This document shows, one piece after another, positions 6,784-14,651 of a stretch of DNA of 14,706 nucleotides. The translations under genes were made by a program, and so were the position numbers. Source of the DNA: Stramenopiles sp. TOSAG23-6. Taxonomy: Eukaryota > Sar. The stretch is taken from positions 1 to 14,706 of the forward strand of contig LT636134.1 in the NCBI GenBank assembly GCA_900128565.1. Direction: 5' to 3'. Under the pieces are notes generated by a model. The model saw nothing but the letters and a program-made list of their open reading frames with translations, had not been told where the DNA came from and did not search any database. Numbering within the stretch: the stretch's first letter is position 1; every line of letters begins with the position of its first letter.

Positions 6784-9700
6784 ATGCCGCTTCGCCTCGA
6801 TAGTATTATTGAGAAAAAACTTTCTGCGCAGTCCGACCGTGTTAAGTCTGTAGATCTGCACCCAAAGGAACCATGGGCACTTACTGCATTATACAACGGG
6901 CATTTGTTTATATGGAATTACAACACAGAGCAGCTAGAAAAGTCGTTTGAAGTTGTAGATTTACCTTTGAGATGTGCGAAGTTTATTGCCCGAAAGAGTT
7001 GGGTCGTATGCGGAGCTGATGACATGTTCATACGTGTTTATAACTACAATACACTTGCAAAGATTACAGAATTTGAGGCACATATGGACTATATACGTTA
7101 TATTGAAGTACACCCGACACTCCCATGTTTTCTATCCACTTCAGATGATTTACAGGTGAAACTTTGGGATTGGAGTAAAGATTTTTCGTGTACGAATGTG
7201 TATGACGGTCATATTCACTACGTTATGATGGCAAAGTTTAACCCAAAAGACGCAAATTATTTCGCCACTGCTTCCCTAGATAAGACTGTAAAAGTATGGT
7301 CACTTGGATCATCTACACCAAATTATACTCTTGAGGGACATGAACAAGGTGTTAATTGTGTAGCATATTATTCCGGTGGAGATCGACCCCATTTACTTTC
7401 TGGGTCTGATGATCAAACGGTCCGTGTTTGGGATTATCAAACAAAGTCTTGTGTACAGCAACTTGAGGGTCATACTGCAAATATATCTTCTGTCGCGTAT
7501 CACCCAATGCTTCCTGTTATAATTACGGGTAGTGAAGATGGCACAGTGCGTTTATGGCATAATACGACGTATCGTTGTGAAACGACTTTAAATTACGCCA
7601 TGGAACGTGTATGGGCACTTGACGTACAACCGCAGTCACATAATATTGCTATTGGATTTGACGATGGTACTGTTGTAATTAAACTTGGTAATGATAATCC
7701 TGTTGTGTCAATGGATAGAAATGGAAAAATTGTATGGAGCAAAAATTCTGAAATTGAAAGCGCAAACGTAAAAGGGATTGCTGCTGAATANGTACGTTCT
7801 TTTTATTTTTTACTTTTTATTTTTTTATTTATTTTTTTTTATAGTAAATTTTGTACCTAACGAAAATTTAATTTGTTTTTTGAAATATTGTCCCATAATA
7901 CATAACTGCGCTGATGGAGATGCACTTCCCGTAACATCGAAACAACTTGGTCACTGCGATTTATTCCCACAGACACTTTTACATAATACGAATGGAAGTT
8001 TTGTTGCTGTTTGTGGCGATGGTGAATATATAATTTACACTGCAAGAAAATTACGAAATAAAGCATTTGGTAATGGACTTGATTTCGTGTGGCGTGATCA
8101 GGGCAGTGGTGATTACGCCGTTCGCGTTTCGTCGTCACGAATTCAGACATTTAAAAATTTCAAAGAACATCGTGTGATTAAGCCCCCAGGAGGTGCAACC
8201 GTTATATTTGGTGGTTCGATGCTAGCTGTAGGAAGCTCTCAAGAATGTGTTTGGTTCTATGACTGGGATACTGTATGTTTTATTTTTTTTTTTAACAAAA
8301 AAATCGATTTTTTTTTTTGAAAATTTTATACCTAACGAATTTTTTTTTCAAATATTTTTCCAAAATACATGGCGCTCTTGTCCAACAAATTGACGTTGCC
8401 CCAACAGCAGCATATTGGTCTGACTCAGCAGAATTAGTGACATTATGTTGTGAAGATACATATTATGTACTAAACTGTAATAGAGAACAAATATCTCAGG
8501 CTTTAGCAAATGGTGAAGCTGATGAAGACGGTGTGGACGGTGCATTTGAGCTATTACATGAAATCAGTGATACAGTCAAATCAGGTCTTTGGGTGGGAGA
8601 TTGTTTCCTATATACTGTTGAAGGCAAATTCAATTATTATGTTGGTGGTCAAGTTATGTCCCTTGGGCACATTGATACGTCACTGTTCCTTTTAAATTAC
8701 GTGGCCAAAGAAGATCGTGTTTTCTTATGTGATAAAAATCGGAAAATTGTGAGTTATTCTATATTACGGTCAACATTGGAATATCAGACAGCTGTGGTGC
8801 GAGAAGAATTCGAAACTGCAACAAGTATTCTTCCATCTATTCCAAAAGAGCAACATAATAAAATTGCAAAGTTTTTGGAGTCTCAAGGATTTAAGACTTT
8901 GGCTTTGAGTGTTGCCACTGATCCTGATTTACGTTTTGAATTGGCTGTAGAATTAAATCAGTTAAATGTTGCAGCTGATATAATGAAAAATATTGTGGAT
9001 AAAAATGAAAAAGTATTGGAACGGCATGATAATGCGAGTGGTATTTCTGCAGATTACGAATTGAAGTGGAAAAAACTAGGCGATTTAGCCTTAGCCCAAT
9101 GTGATTTGGACCTAGCTCAGACTTGTATATCTCGAGCTGAAGATGTTTCAGCGCAGTTATTAATGTCAACTTCTATGGGCGATGCAGCTGGACTTGAAAA
9201 TGCAGCAAAGCTCGCAGTTGCAAAAGGACGTACTAATGTTGCTTTTATTGCCTTCTTTTTATTGGGTAAAATAGAAAGTTGTTTAAAACTATTAATTGAT
9301 GCTGATCGTGTTCCTGAAGCAGCTTTCATGGCTAGAACGTATTTACCCTCTGAAGTTCCAAAATTAATTGGGTTATGGCGTGAAAATCTTCAAAAAGTAT
9401 CAAAGAGAGCTGCAGAGAGTTTAGCGGATCCATCGGAATATGCGAATCTGTTCCCTGATATGAAGCTAGCACTTAAAGCTGAAGAAATGTTTAAACAAAG
9501 ACGTGGAGAAGCACCTGTTCCAGCATCGAAATATCCTGAAGCTATGCATGAAACTGATCTAGATTTGATTGCTATTATGCGAGATATGGAAGCGAATGGT
9601 GGTGACATTGAACGTGCACTAGCAGATAATGGCGCTGGTGATGATATGAATGAAAACAATGATGAAGTAGTAAATACTCAAAATAAAGAAGAACTCGAGT

Positions 9701-9882
9701 TAGATGAAGCATACGAGCAGCAGTGCATTGAAGACAATGAGAAAAATTCATCCTTGGACGAGGAGTTGCCTCAATTATCTGGAAGTCAAATTAAAGCAGA
9801 AGCTGAGGAAGATTATAGAACAACTGATGAAGCAAATAGCTTAGAATTTCCCAGCGAAGATGATTCTTCAAATTTTGAATAG
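6784..9882 (+). CDS. COPB2: Coatomer subunit beta-prime (COPI beta'), three exons
   Basis: Exons 6784-7791, 7904-8272 and 8371-9882 give ~962 residues (human COPB2 is 906). It is a structural subunit of the COPI vesicle coat, working with alpha-COP in Golgi-to-ER retrieval. The N-terminal WD40 propeller is clear, with repeats ending VKLWDW, VKVWSL, VRVWDY and VRLWHN, and the opening [24 protein letters not shown] typical of the family. The second propeller includes [11 protein letters not shown] and FYDWDT. The helical solenoid has [58 protein letters not shown] and [13 protein letters not shown]. The tail is acidic. Two introner-like introns interrupt conserved stretches, and their removal restores [14 protein letters not shown] and [15 protein letters not shown], which fixes the exon ends. 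An N at 7791 is the third base of a TAN codon, probably Tyr. Confidence 0.96.
7792..7903 (+). mobile_element. Introner-like intron 1 in COPB2
   Basis: 112 nt, beginning GTACGT and ending ATAATACAT before exon AACTGCGC. The box AAATTTTGTACCTAAC has its CTAAC 42 nt from the 3' end, the same spacing as the MYB copy. It is phase 0. The only AG (TATAG near 7844) lies upstream of the box and would bring in stop codons. The conserved DGDALPV segment follows only ten bases after the boundary, so a downstream AG cannot be the acceptor. Confidence 0.85.
8273..8370 (+). mobile_element. Introner-like intron 2 in COPB2 (AG-free)
   Basis: 98 nt, beginning GTATGT and ending CCAAAATACAT before exon GGCGCTC. 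It has no AG dinucleotide. The box is AAATTTTATACCTAAC, with CTAAC 34 nt from the 3' end. It contains the palindrome AAAAAAATCGATTTTTTT. The 5' GTATGTTTT and 3' AAAATAC are near inverted repeats. Splicing is phase 0 and joins FYDWDT to GALVQQIDV, matching the conserved beta-prime sequence. Confidence 0.88.
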
Positions 9883-9901
9883 GCAATTCAAAACGTGTTG
9901 A

Positions 9902-9961
9902 ATAAAGTCTTAAGGTACGAAATATTGGTACATAAAGTCTTCGGGTACGAAATATTGGTAC
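9902..9961 (+). repeat. Two tandem 30-bp units after COPB2
   Basis: ATAAAGTCTTAAGGTACGAA and the following ten bases repeat immediately, differing at two bases. Each unit contains GGTACGAAATATTGGTAC, which has short GTAC repeats. It lies 20 bases after the COPB2 stop, next to an AATAAAG at 9901, so it probably sits in the 3' UTR. Confidence 0.85.
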
Positions 9962-10118
9962 TGGTGAAGCTCTTAAAGATGTTTCATTGAAATGCTTCTC
10001 CAGTTACAGCTTTAATTTTCTACGTTAGTATTTACAATTGCACTTGTATGAAAAATGCTGAAATAAAATTCAATACAATTGAACATATACAATCATTTAT
10101 ATTCGTGAATCTTTTTTC

Positions 10119-10676
10119 TTATACTCCATGACGCTGAGCTTCTTTACGCTTCTTATGTATCCACTCATCTACAGCCTCGTGATGAGATATCCACTCAATA
10201 GCTATACCAAATAATGCGAAACCAATCGATCCTTTTGCAGCGAATTTACAAACATCATGCATTGGTTGGCGTAAAAGTATTCGTGGTAGTCCACCAAACA
10301 GGGCACCTGCTACAAGCCCAGCACCTGCAGGGTTGTACAAGTCATGAACACCTCGGTGCTTCTCCAACACACACTCTAAACTAGCCCAAACGCCACCAAC
10401 GAGAGCAAAATTAGGCACTAACGCCTTTGTTCTCCACCATGTTGCTTGTATGGTTTTACGTGTGGAATTTTTCAACTGTTCAATCGTAGTCTTGCCAACT
10501 ATTTGACCATGAGCACCTTCAAAAGTTCCCATGAATGTAGCAAGTGATAAACCAATTCCTATACCTGAAACCGCAGAAACCACGCCTTTTTTCCAGCAGT
10601 TTTCTTTCGCATCAACCACAAAAGGAACTAAATAACGCTGCATTAGTCCTGGGGGTGTTCCTATCTGGTTTGTCAT
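10119..10676 (-). CDS. TIM22: Mitochondrial inner-membrane translocase subunit TIM22
   Basis: 185 residues, single exon, Tim17/Tim22/Tim23 family. TIM22 forms the channel that inserts carrier proteins into the mitochondrial inner membrane. The family pattern is visible: a first helix after KENCWKKG (GVVSAVSGIGIGLSLATFMG), a central ALVPNFALVGGVWASLECVLEKHRG and Gly-rich final helices (AGAGLVAGALFGGLPRILL and KGSIGFALFGIAIEW). The Cys in ENCWKK and in LECVLEK match the pair that forms a disulfide in yeast and human Tim22, which together with the length favours TIM22 over TIM17 or TIM23. The lysine-rich end KKRKEAQRHGV follows the last helix. It is divergent from ataxin-3, with 235 bases between start codons. 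Confidence 0.86.
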   Translation of the reverse strand: MTNQIGTPPGLMQRYLVPFVVDAKENCWKKGVVSAVSGIGIGLSLATFMGTFEGAHGQIVGKTTIEQLKNSTRKTIQATWWRTKALVPNFALVGGVWASLECVLEKHRGVHDLYNPAGAGLVAGALFGGLPRILLRQPMHDVCKFAAKGSIGFALFGIAIEWISHHEAVDEWIHKKRKEAQRHGV

Positions 10677-10911
10677 TATTGCTTCTTTTATACTAGCCAG
10701 GATAGTTTAAACCAAAAGACTTGGTTAGTGTGACTTAGCTTAGTACGCGTAATAATTATTGAGAGTCACTCGCGCTGAAATTTTCGGAAAAAATGGGAAC
10801 CGGGTACTCATTTTGACCAAATACAATACCGGAACAATACCGTAATATAATTATCAACATATATACGTATACCTCCAAAAGTAGTATGCGTTTGTAGAAT
10901 CATCTTAAACT
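10677..10911. promoter_or_regulatory. Divergent TIM22/ataxin-3 intergenic region
   Basis: 235 bases between two start codons must hold both promoters. A short direct repeat, ACAATACCGGAACAATACCG (around 10823-10842), is the only structure I see. No TATA box or initiator can be assigned. Confidence 0.4.
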
Positions 10912-12189
10912 ATGCCAATAATATATCATGAAAAACAGCAAGCTGCATTATGTGGACAGCATTGTTTAAATAATCTAGTACAGGGACCTCTATTCGATAT
11001 ATCATCTCTTGCTGATATTGCCCATACTCTTGACGCCGAAGAAAAGAATTTAATGCTCCAAGCTGGTGCTCAAACCCCTGAAGCTCTCCGTTTTCTCGCC
11101 CAAGATTCTGTCAATGTTGACAACTCTGGTAATTTTAGTGTTCAAGTATTAGGTGTCGCATTACGTCGTGTTTGTGGGTGTCGCCTCTCTGACTCTGAGC
11201 ATGAAGACGAAAAGGCAGCAGGAACAATGAAAAATCCTTTAGCTGAAGAAGCTTTTGTGCTTAACTTACACTCTCATTGGTTTACTATTCGGAAGTTATA
11301 TGGTAAATGGTGGAATCTTAATAGTCTTAATTCTAAACCAGAAAAAATTTCAGAATTTTACTTAGAAACATATTTGGCTAGCTTACGACAAGAAAAATGG
11401 AGGATTTTCTTAGTTAGAGGCGGATTGCCTTCTCCTGAGGCCTTTGGCTTTGGTGTGAATGGCACTGGGCCTAATTTTTATAATATATCTGACCTTGATA
11501 ATCCAAGTACATCTGAAGAGGCGAATACGTCTACTACATGGGGTGTAGGTAGAACTCTTGGTGGTGGGACAAATCAAACAACTGAAGAAAGCGACGCTCA
11601 ACTAGCTAGAGCATTACAAGAAAGTATGACTGAATATTCGTCAAATACAAAATTTCATACAAATAGTATACATTCTATAGATTCTACAGATTCGATGGAT
11701 TCTGATCATCAAAGCACAAGTATAGCTCAGGCAATTGCATTATCTATGGAAGACAAAAATTCCACGGCTGGACAAAATAATGGTACTGAGACGTCATCAA
11801 TTGCGTCTACAGATGAAAATATTACCGCTGCGTTGGAACTTTCCTGTCAGTTACAACTTCAAAACCTTCAGGAATCTGTACGTCAAGCAACTGCACCATC
11901 CAACTTTCGTGTGAATATACAATTTGATAGTGAGATTGGTTGTTCTACTATTGAAAAATGTTTTGAGACTTGTGGTGTTTTCTTTGATTATGTTACAGAT
12001 ACTGTGGCAACATCTTTTCTAGAAAAAGGTTTTTCAGTAGTAGATGCTTTACAGCTTGGTACATCATGTAAGGTACGTACAAAATATCCAAGAATTGCGA
12101 TTTCTCGACCGCTTAATCAAAATGATAGACAAATAAGATTGGATTCTATAGGACTAAATGAAGCCAGTGTAATTGTGACTTTGAAATAA
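10912..12189 (+). CDS. ATXN3: Ataxin-3 family deubiquitinase: Josephin, UIMs and UBX-like domain
   Basis: 425 residues, single exon. The Josephin cysteine-protease domain (~1-175) opens like human ataxin-3: IYHEKQQAALCGQHCLNNL against IFHEKQEGSLCAQHCLNNL. The catalytic set is complete: Gln9, Cys14, His122 (SHWFTIRKL) and Asn137 (WWNLNSL). Two ubiquitin-interacting motifs follow, ~226-242 (SDAQLARALQESMTE) and ~268-282 (STSIAQAIALSMED); a third around 304-316 is degraded. The C-terminal ~332-425 resembles a UBX beta-grasp fold: FRVNIQFDS opens it, and KYPRIAISRP then SIGLNEASVIVTLK closes it. Human ataxin-3 lacks this domain; UBX domains bind p97/VCP, which ataxin-3 reaches in animals by a different motif. 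The protein likely trims ubiquitin chains on p97 clients. There is no polyglutamine tract. Confidence 0.93.
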   Translation: MPIIYHEKQQAALCGQHCLNNLVQGPLFDISSLADIAHTLDAEEKNLMLQAGAQTPEALRFLAQDSVNVDNSGNFSVQVLGVALRRVCGCRLSDSEHEDEKAAGTMKNPLAEEAFVLNLHSHWFTIRKLYGKWWNLNSLNSKPEKISEFYLETYLASLRQEKWRIFLVRGGLPSPEAFGFGVNGTGPNFYNISDLDNPSTSEEANTSTTWGVGRTLGGGTNQTTEESDAQLARALQESMTEYSSNTKFHTNSIHSIDSTDSMDSDHQSTSIAQAIALSMEDKNSTAGQNNGTETSSIASTDENITAALELSCQLQLQNLQESVRQATAPSNFRVNIQFDSEIGCSTIEKCFETCGVFFDYVTDTVATSFLEKGFSVVDALQLGTSCKVRTKYPRIAISRPLNQNDRQIRLDSIGLNEASVIVTLK

Positions 12190-12241
12190 ATTATTCGTTC
12201 AATAAAGAATTTCAATTTTTTTTATTATAGTTACTTAAAAA
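12190..12241. terminator. Shared convergent 3' region of ataxin-3 and the EF-hand gene
   Basis: Only 52 bases separate two stop codons. The plus strand carries CAATAAAG (12200-12207), and the minus strand reads ATAATAAAAAAAA over the T-run, so each strand has an AATAAA-like poly(A) signal in opposite orientation. Confidence 0.5.
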
Positions 12242-12649
12242 TTATTGCTTTCTTGAACAAAGTTTGCTTACTTGTTGTGGAGTAGTTGCATCACCAAGCA
12301 TATCATTTACTTCTGATGGAGATAGTGTTTCCCCTAGTAAATTGATACAATGTGTTAGTGTTTCTGCTGATAAACAACCGTCACTTTTACTTTTCAAAAA
12401 ATGTTGAAAAAATACTTGGATAGGAACGTCGTCAAACAACATCTTGGAGTGCAAATATTTAAATAAATCTTTTTTTGATATAAATTTCGCTGACTTTTGA
12501 TTTGTAATCTCTCTAAATAACAATTCTAAGTCTCTCGTTGTGAACTTAAATCCAATTGCTTCAAGTTTTTCTCGAACACAACGTTGACTTAGTTGTTTTG
12601 TATTTTCCGCACTGAAAAACTCAAACATTCTCATAAACTCACAATACAT
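12242..12649 (-). CDS. Centrin/calmodulin-like protein with degenerate EF-hands
   Basis: 135 residues from ATG 12649 to TAA 12242-12244 (further in-frame Mets at residues 6 and 8). It has EF-hand helix patterns: MRMFEFFSAEN, then REKLEAIGFKFTTRDLELLFREI (centrin: ALGFEPKKEEIKKMI), then VFFQHFLKSKSDGCLSAETL followed by LLGETLSPSEVNDMLGDA. Spacing and the LGxxLSxxEV pattern fit the centrin/calmodulin superfamily. The calcium loops are degraded: the best, KSKSDGCLSAET, has Lys where Asp is required at position 1 and Thr where Glu is required at position 12, so calcium binding is doubtful. Many flagellar and basal-body EF-hand proteins look like this, but a ciliary role is only a guess. It is convergent with ataxin-3. 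Confidence 0.7.
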   Translation of the reverse strand: MYCEFMRMFEFFSAENTKQLSQRCVREKLEAIGFKFTTRDLELLFREITNQKSAKFISKKDLFKYLHSKMLFDDVPIQVFFQHFLKSKSDGCLSAETLTHCINLLGETLSPSEVNDMLGDATTPQQVSKLCSRKQ

Positions 12650-12744
12650 TATATTATTTTATATATTTCATATTAATTAGATTGTTAGAGGTTGCGTTTT
12701 CTATAAAATATTTATAATAGATGAGATAGAGAAAAAGTTTTTTG

Positions 12745-12885
12745 ATGGCTAATAAAAAAGAAGAAGAAGAGAAAAATAATGAATATGAAAATTTGTCTTG
12801 TCAAGAATGGAGAAAAAACATACCTTCACTTGGTAGACCAAAAGTAGAAGTGCTTTCATCGGGTTTTGACATTGTTGATGTGTAA
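12745..12885 (+). CDS. Doubtful small ORF, 46 residues
   Basis: ATG 12745 to TAA 12883-12885. The product opens MANKKEEEEKNNEYENLSC, passes through QEWRKNIPSLGRPK and ends VLSSGFDIVDV. The sequence is charged and not repetitive after residue 10. It is divergent from the EF-hand gene by 95 bases and is not recognised. It could be a real small protein, the first exon of a larger gene or chance. Confidence 0.25.
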   Translation: MANKKEEEEKNNEYENLSCQEWRKNIPSLGRPKVEVLSSGFDIVDV

Positions 12886-13175
12886 TACGTGCATAAATGG
12901 AATGAGATGCTACAGTACGAGTATACTGCACTATATATAGTATACTTCTGCACTATTCTATTTGAGTGTTGTGATACTACTGGTACATGTCCGTTAATTT
13001 TGCGTTAATTTCGACATATTTATTTCGATTTCGATGGGACGCGACTCGGACTGTGTGGTCATGAACATCAACCAAGACTCCTTCTCCAAACTAAAAACTT
13101 GGGTTGTATGTCACAGTCTGTATTATTGTAATCAAGTATATTGCTGTTTACGATATTGTATATACTATTATAAAA

Positions 13176-13919
13176 ATGGTGGAATTCAATCGGATAAATG
13201 TTGCTCGTATAGCTGCTATATGCTGGTCTGTCTGGGTTGCATCAACGTGGTCTTCTGGAGCTGCGAAAGTTACTTCAACGAGTTGGAAAGATAGTCTTTT
13301 CCCCTTACACCCCATATTTTTTTCTCTTTGGTTTGTATTCCTTTTTCACTCGATTACTTTTGCAATGGAAGCAAGAAGTCACGTTGGAATAAAACGAACA
13401 AAGTTGCTTTATCGTCACAAGAACTGCATGATTACGTCTACATTTTGTTGTTGGTCTGGTTTATTTTTCATCATGTTCAATAAAGTTCTTAACAAAGACG
13501 CAGGTCTACTATTCTTTTCATTCAGGGGAAAACTTCCAAGATCACCTTCAACTCACGCAGTATATGGACTTCTTTGGACTACGGTAAGTATTATTGTGAT
13601 GGTATTCGGGATGTTATGCTTACTGCCTGAAAAAGATTTACCTAATATATTCCAGAAGAGAATTAGTCCAAAGATAAAAATATTACTCAAACCAGCTCAT
13701 CGATTTTTCGGTGCTTTGACCTGTATCGCTGGTATTGTAGCAGCTTACCTTGGGTTACAAAAGACAGGCGATACTGGTATAAAACAGGCTATCATATTAG
13801 CATGTCTTTGGTTAATTTTATACATACCCCAAATAATTCATGTTATGAATGACTTGAGGAAAATAGTAACTTTGTCAAGATTATTTTTAAAACAGGAAAA
13901 ACAAAAATCCAATGCATAG
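13176..13919 (+). CDS. Cytochrome b561-domain protein (CYB561D2-like)
   Basis: 247 residues from ATG 13176 (MVEFNRINVARIAA) to TAG 13917-13919. Six hydrophobic helices can be traced, and the core b561 signature is present: LFPLHPIFFSLWF, RHKNCMITSTFCCW, STHAVYGLLWT and PAHRFFGALTC. Each places a His (45, 81, 127, 175) at the start of a helix, giving the four haem-b ligands of the family. It resembles CYB561D1/D2, transmembrane ferric reductases that pass electrons from ascorbate; the donor is inferred. The helix before His45 (IAAICWSVWVASTW) and the last helix (AIILACLWLILYIPQII) complete the fold. Upstream, an ATG at 13034 starts a 24-codon ORF that a 31-nt GTATGT-CAAG intron (13106-13136) would join in phase, adding ~38 residues; I prefer 13176 because it gives a normal N-terminus. 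Confidence 0.82.
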   Translation: MVEFNRINVARIAAICWSVWVASTWSSGAAKVTSTSWKDSLFPLHPIFFSLWFVFLFHSITFAMEARSHVGIKRTKLLYRHKNCMITSTFCCWSGLFFIMFNKVLNKDAGLLFFSFRGKLPRSPSTHAVYGLLWTTVSIIVMVFGMLCLLPEKDLPNIFQKRISPKIKILLKPAHRFFGALTCIAGIVAAYLGLQKTGDTGIKQAIILACLWLILYIPQIIHVMNDLRKIVTLSRLFLKQEKQKSNA

Positions 13920-13985
13920 ATATTCCATGAACTAAAAAAAAAACATTACTATAATATACATAATCTAATACATGAGTTTTTTTTT

Positions 13986-14001
13986 GTTAGGTACAAATTT
14001 C
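13986..14001 (-). mobile_element. Orphan introner box between genes
   Basis: Read on the minus strand this is GAAATTTGTACCTAAC followed by an A-run, matching the inner box of the introns (GAAATTTTGTACCTAAC in MYB) with one base missing. No typical AATACAT end follows within 45 bases. It lies between the convergent b561 and phosphatase genes, outside any coding region I can see, so it looks like a decayed or partial copy. Confidence 0.6.
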
Positions 14002-14129
14002 ACGGAGATACAAACTATGCCTCGAATTCAATTACGTGAGCAAATATCGCGTACTCATCGACGCATTGTTATCATTATAATAAAAATTCTATTCTAAAAA
14101 TAATTCCTTTATTTTAGTAAAAAAAATGT

Positions 14130-14195
14130 TTTTATTCAGGTTTTATTCAGGTTTTATTCAGGTTTTATTCAGGTTTTATTCAGGTTTTATTTAGG
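14130..14195 (-). repeat. Six-unit 11-bp tandem array carrying AATAAA
   Basis: On the minus strand the unit is CCTGAATAAAA, repeated six times with one variant first unit (CCTAAATAAAA). The first unit overlaps the phosphatase stop codon, and every unit contains an AATAAA. The array therefore forms the first part of the 3' UTR. Confidence 0.92.
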
Positions 14196-14651
14196 TTTTG
14201 GAATATTTGCTTGATACATCCAATGACCCTCGTAATCTATAAATTGTATTTGTAACTCATCAACACCTAATGAACCGACCATAAATCCTTGCCTTCCCAT
14301 ACCAAACTGCCCTCGGACAAAACTGTCTTGAGCGGACATACCTGATGTTGGATTTTTGTGTTTTCGAAACATATTTATTTCTCTTGACGGTTTCCCATCT
14401 TCGTTATAACTAAAGTGTTCCATTGGACGAACAGAACTACCAGCACCACTAACAATATAATGTACTGTATGTTTCTGCGTTGGGTTGGGGGTAAGATTAG
14501 GGTTAGGGTTATCTTGTATTTGATGTATAGGAATGATGTGCTGTAAATCGTGATCGTGTCCGCAAAGGTAAGCAGCAACTTTATTTTCTTCTAGGATAGG
14601 TTCCATATGATCCATCATCCATTTGCTTTCTTCAGAATGGTATCCCATACT
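14187..14651 (-). CDS. Purple acid phosphatase (ACP5/TRAP-like), last exon (5' partial)
   Basis: 154 codons to TAA 14187-14189; earlier exons are beyond the right edge. It resembles the C-terminal third of tartrate-resistant (ACP5-type) purple acid phosphatases. AAYLCGHDHDLQH carries the GHDH metal-ligand motif (human ACP5 has TAYLCGHDHNLQY), and YIVSGAGSSV follows (YVLSGAGNF). QDSFVRGQFGMGRQGFM then matches the ACP5 region before the last strands, ending QIQFIDYEGHWMYQANIP. SMGYHSEESKWMMDHMEPIL fits directly after the GHYPVYS block, whose His is a metal ligand, so that block should end the previous exon. The earlier metal motifs (DxG, GDxxY, GNHE) are not visible. An ~16-residue NPNPNLTPNP insertion between GHDH and SGAG comes from telomere-like DNA. 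Secretory targeting cannot be judged. Confidence 0.88.
   Translation of the reverse strand, partial: SMGYHSEESKWMMDHMEPILEENKVAAYLCGHDHDLQHIIPIHQIQDNPNPNLTPNPTQKHTVHYIVSGAGSSVRPMEHFSYNEDGKPSREINMFRKHKNPTSGMSAQDSFVRGQFGMGRQGFMVGSLGVDELQIQFIDYEGHWMYQANIPKPK
14480..14511 (-). repeat. Degenerate telomere-like repeat inside phosphatase exon
   Basis: The minus strand reads two perfect CCCTAA hexamers (14497-14508) with TAA before and a decayed CTTACCCCCAACCCA after. It encodes DNPNPNLTPNPTQ, an insertion relative to animal ACP5. The same hexamer codes PNPNP in the NIPA-like gene. Confidence 0.75.

Noticed and set aside
7792-7903. U12-type (minor spliceosome) introns as an explanation for non-AG ends
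   Set aside because: The 5' ends are GTAYGT, not (A/G)TATCCTT, and the CTAAC box lies 34-43 nt from the end, too far for the usual U12 spacing of about 10-20 nt.
7778-8320. Separate ORFs covering COPB2 introns (hydrophobic Phe-rich ends)
   Set aside because: They read through T-rich introns; the Phe/Leu runs have no counterpart in COPI beta-prime.
13034-13294. 86-codon Cys/Tyr-rich ORF as a separate gene
   Set aside because: Most of it overlaps the cytochrome b561 frame; at best its first 24 codons are an upstream exon.
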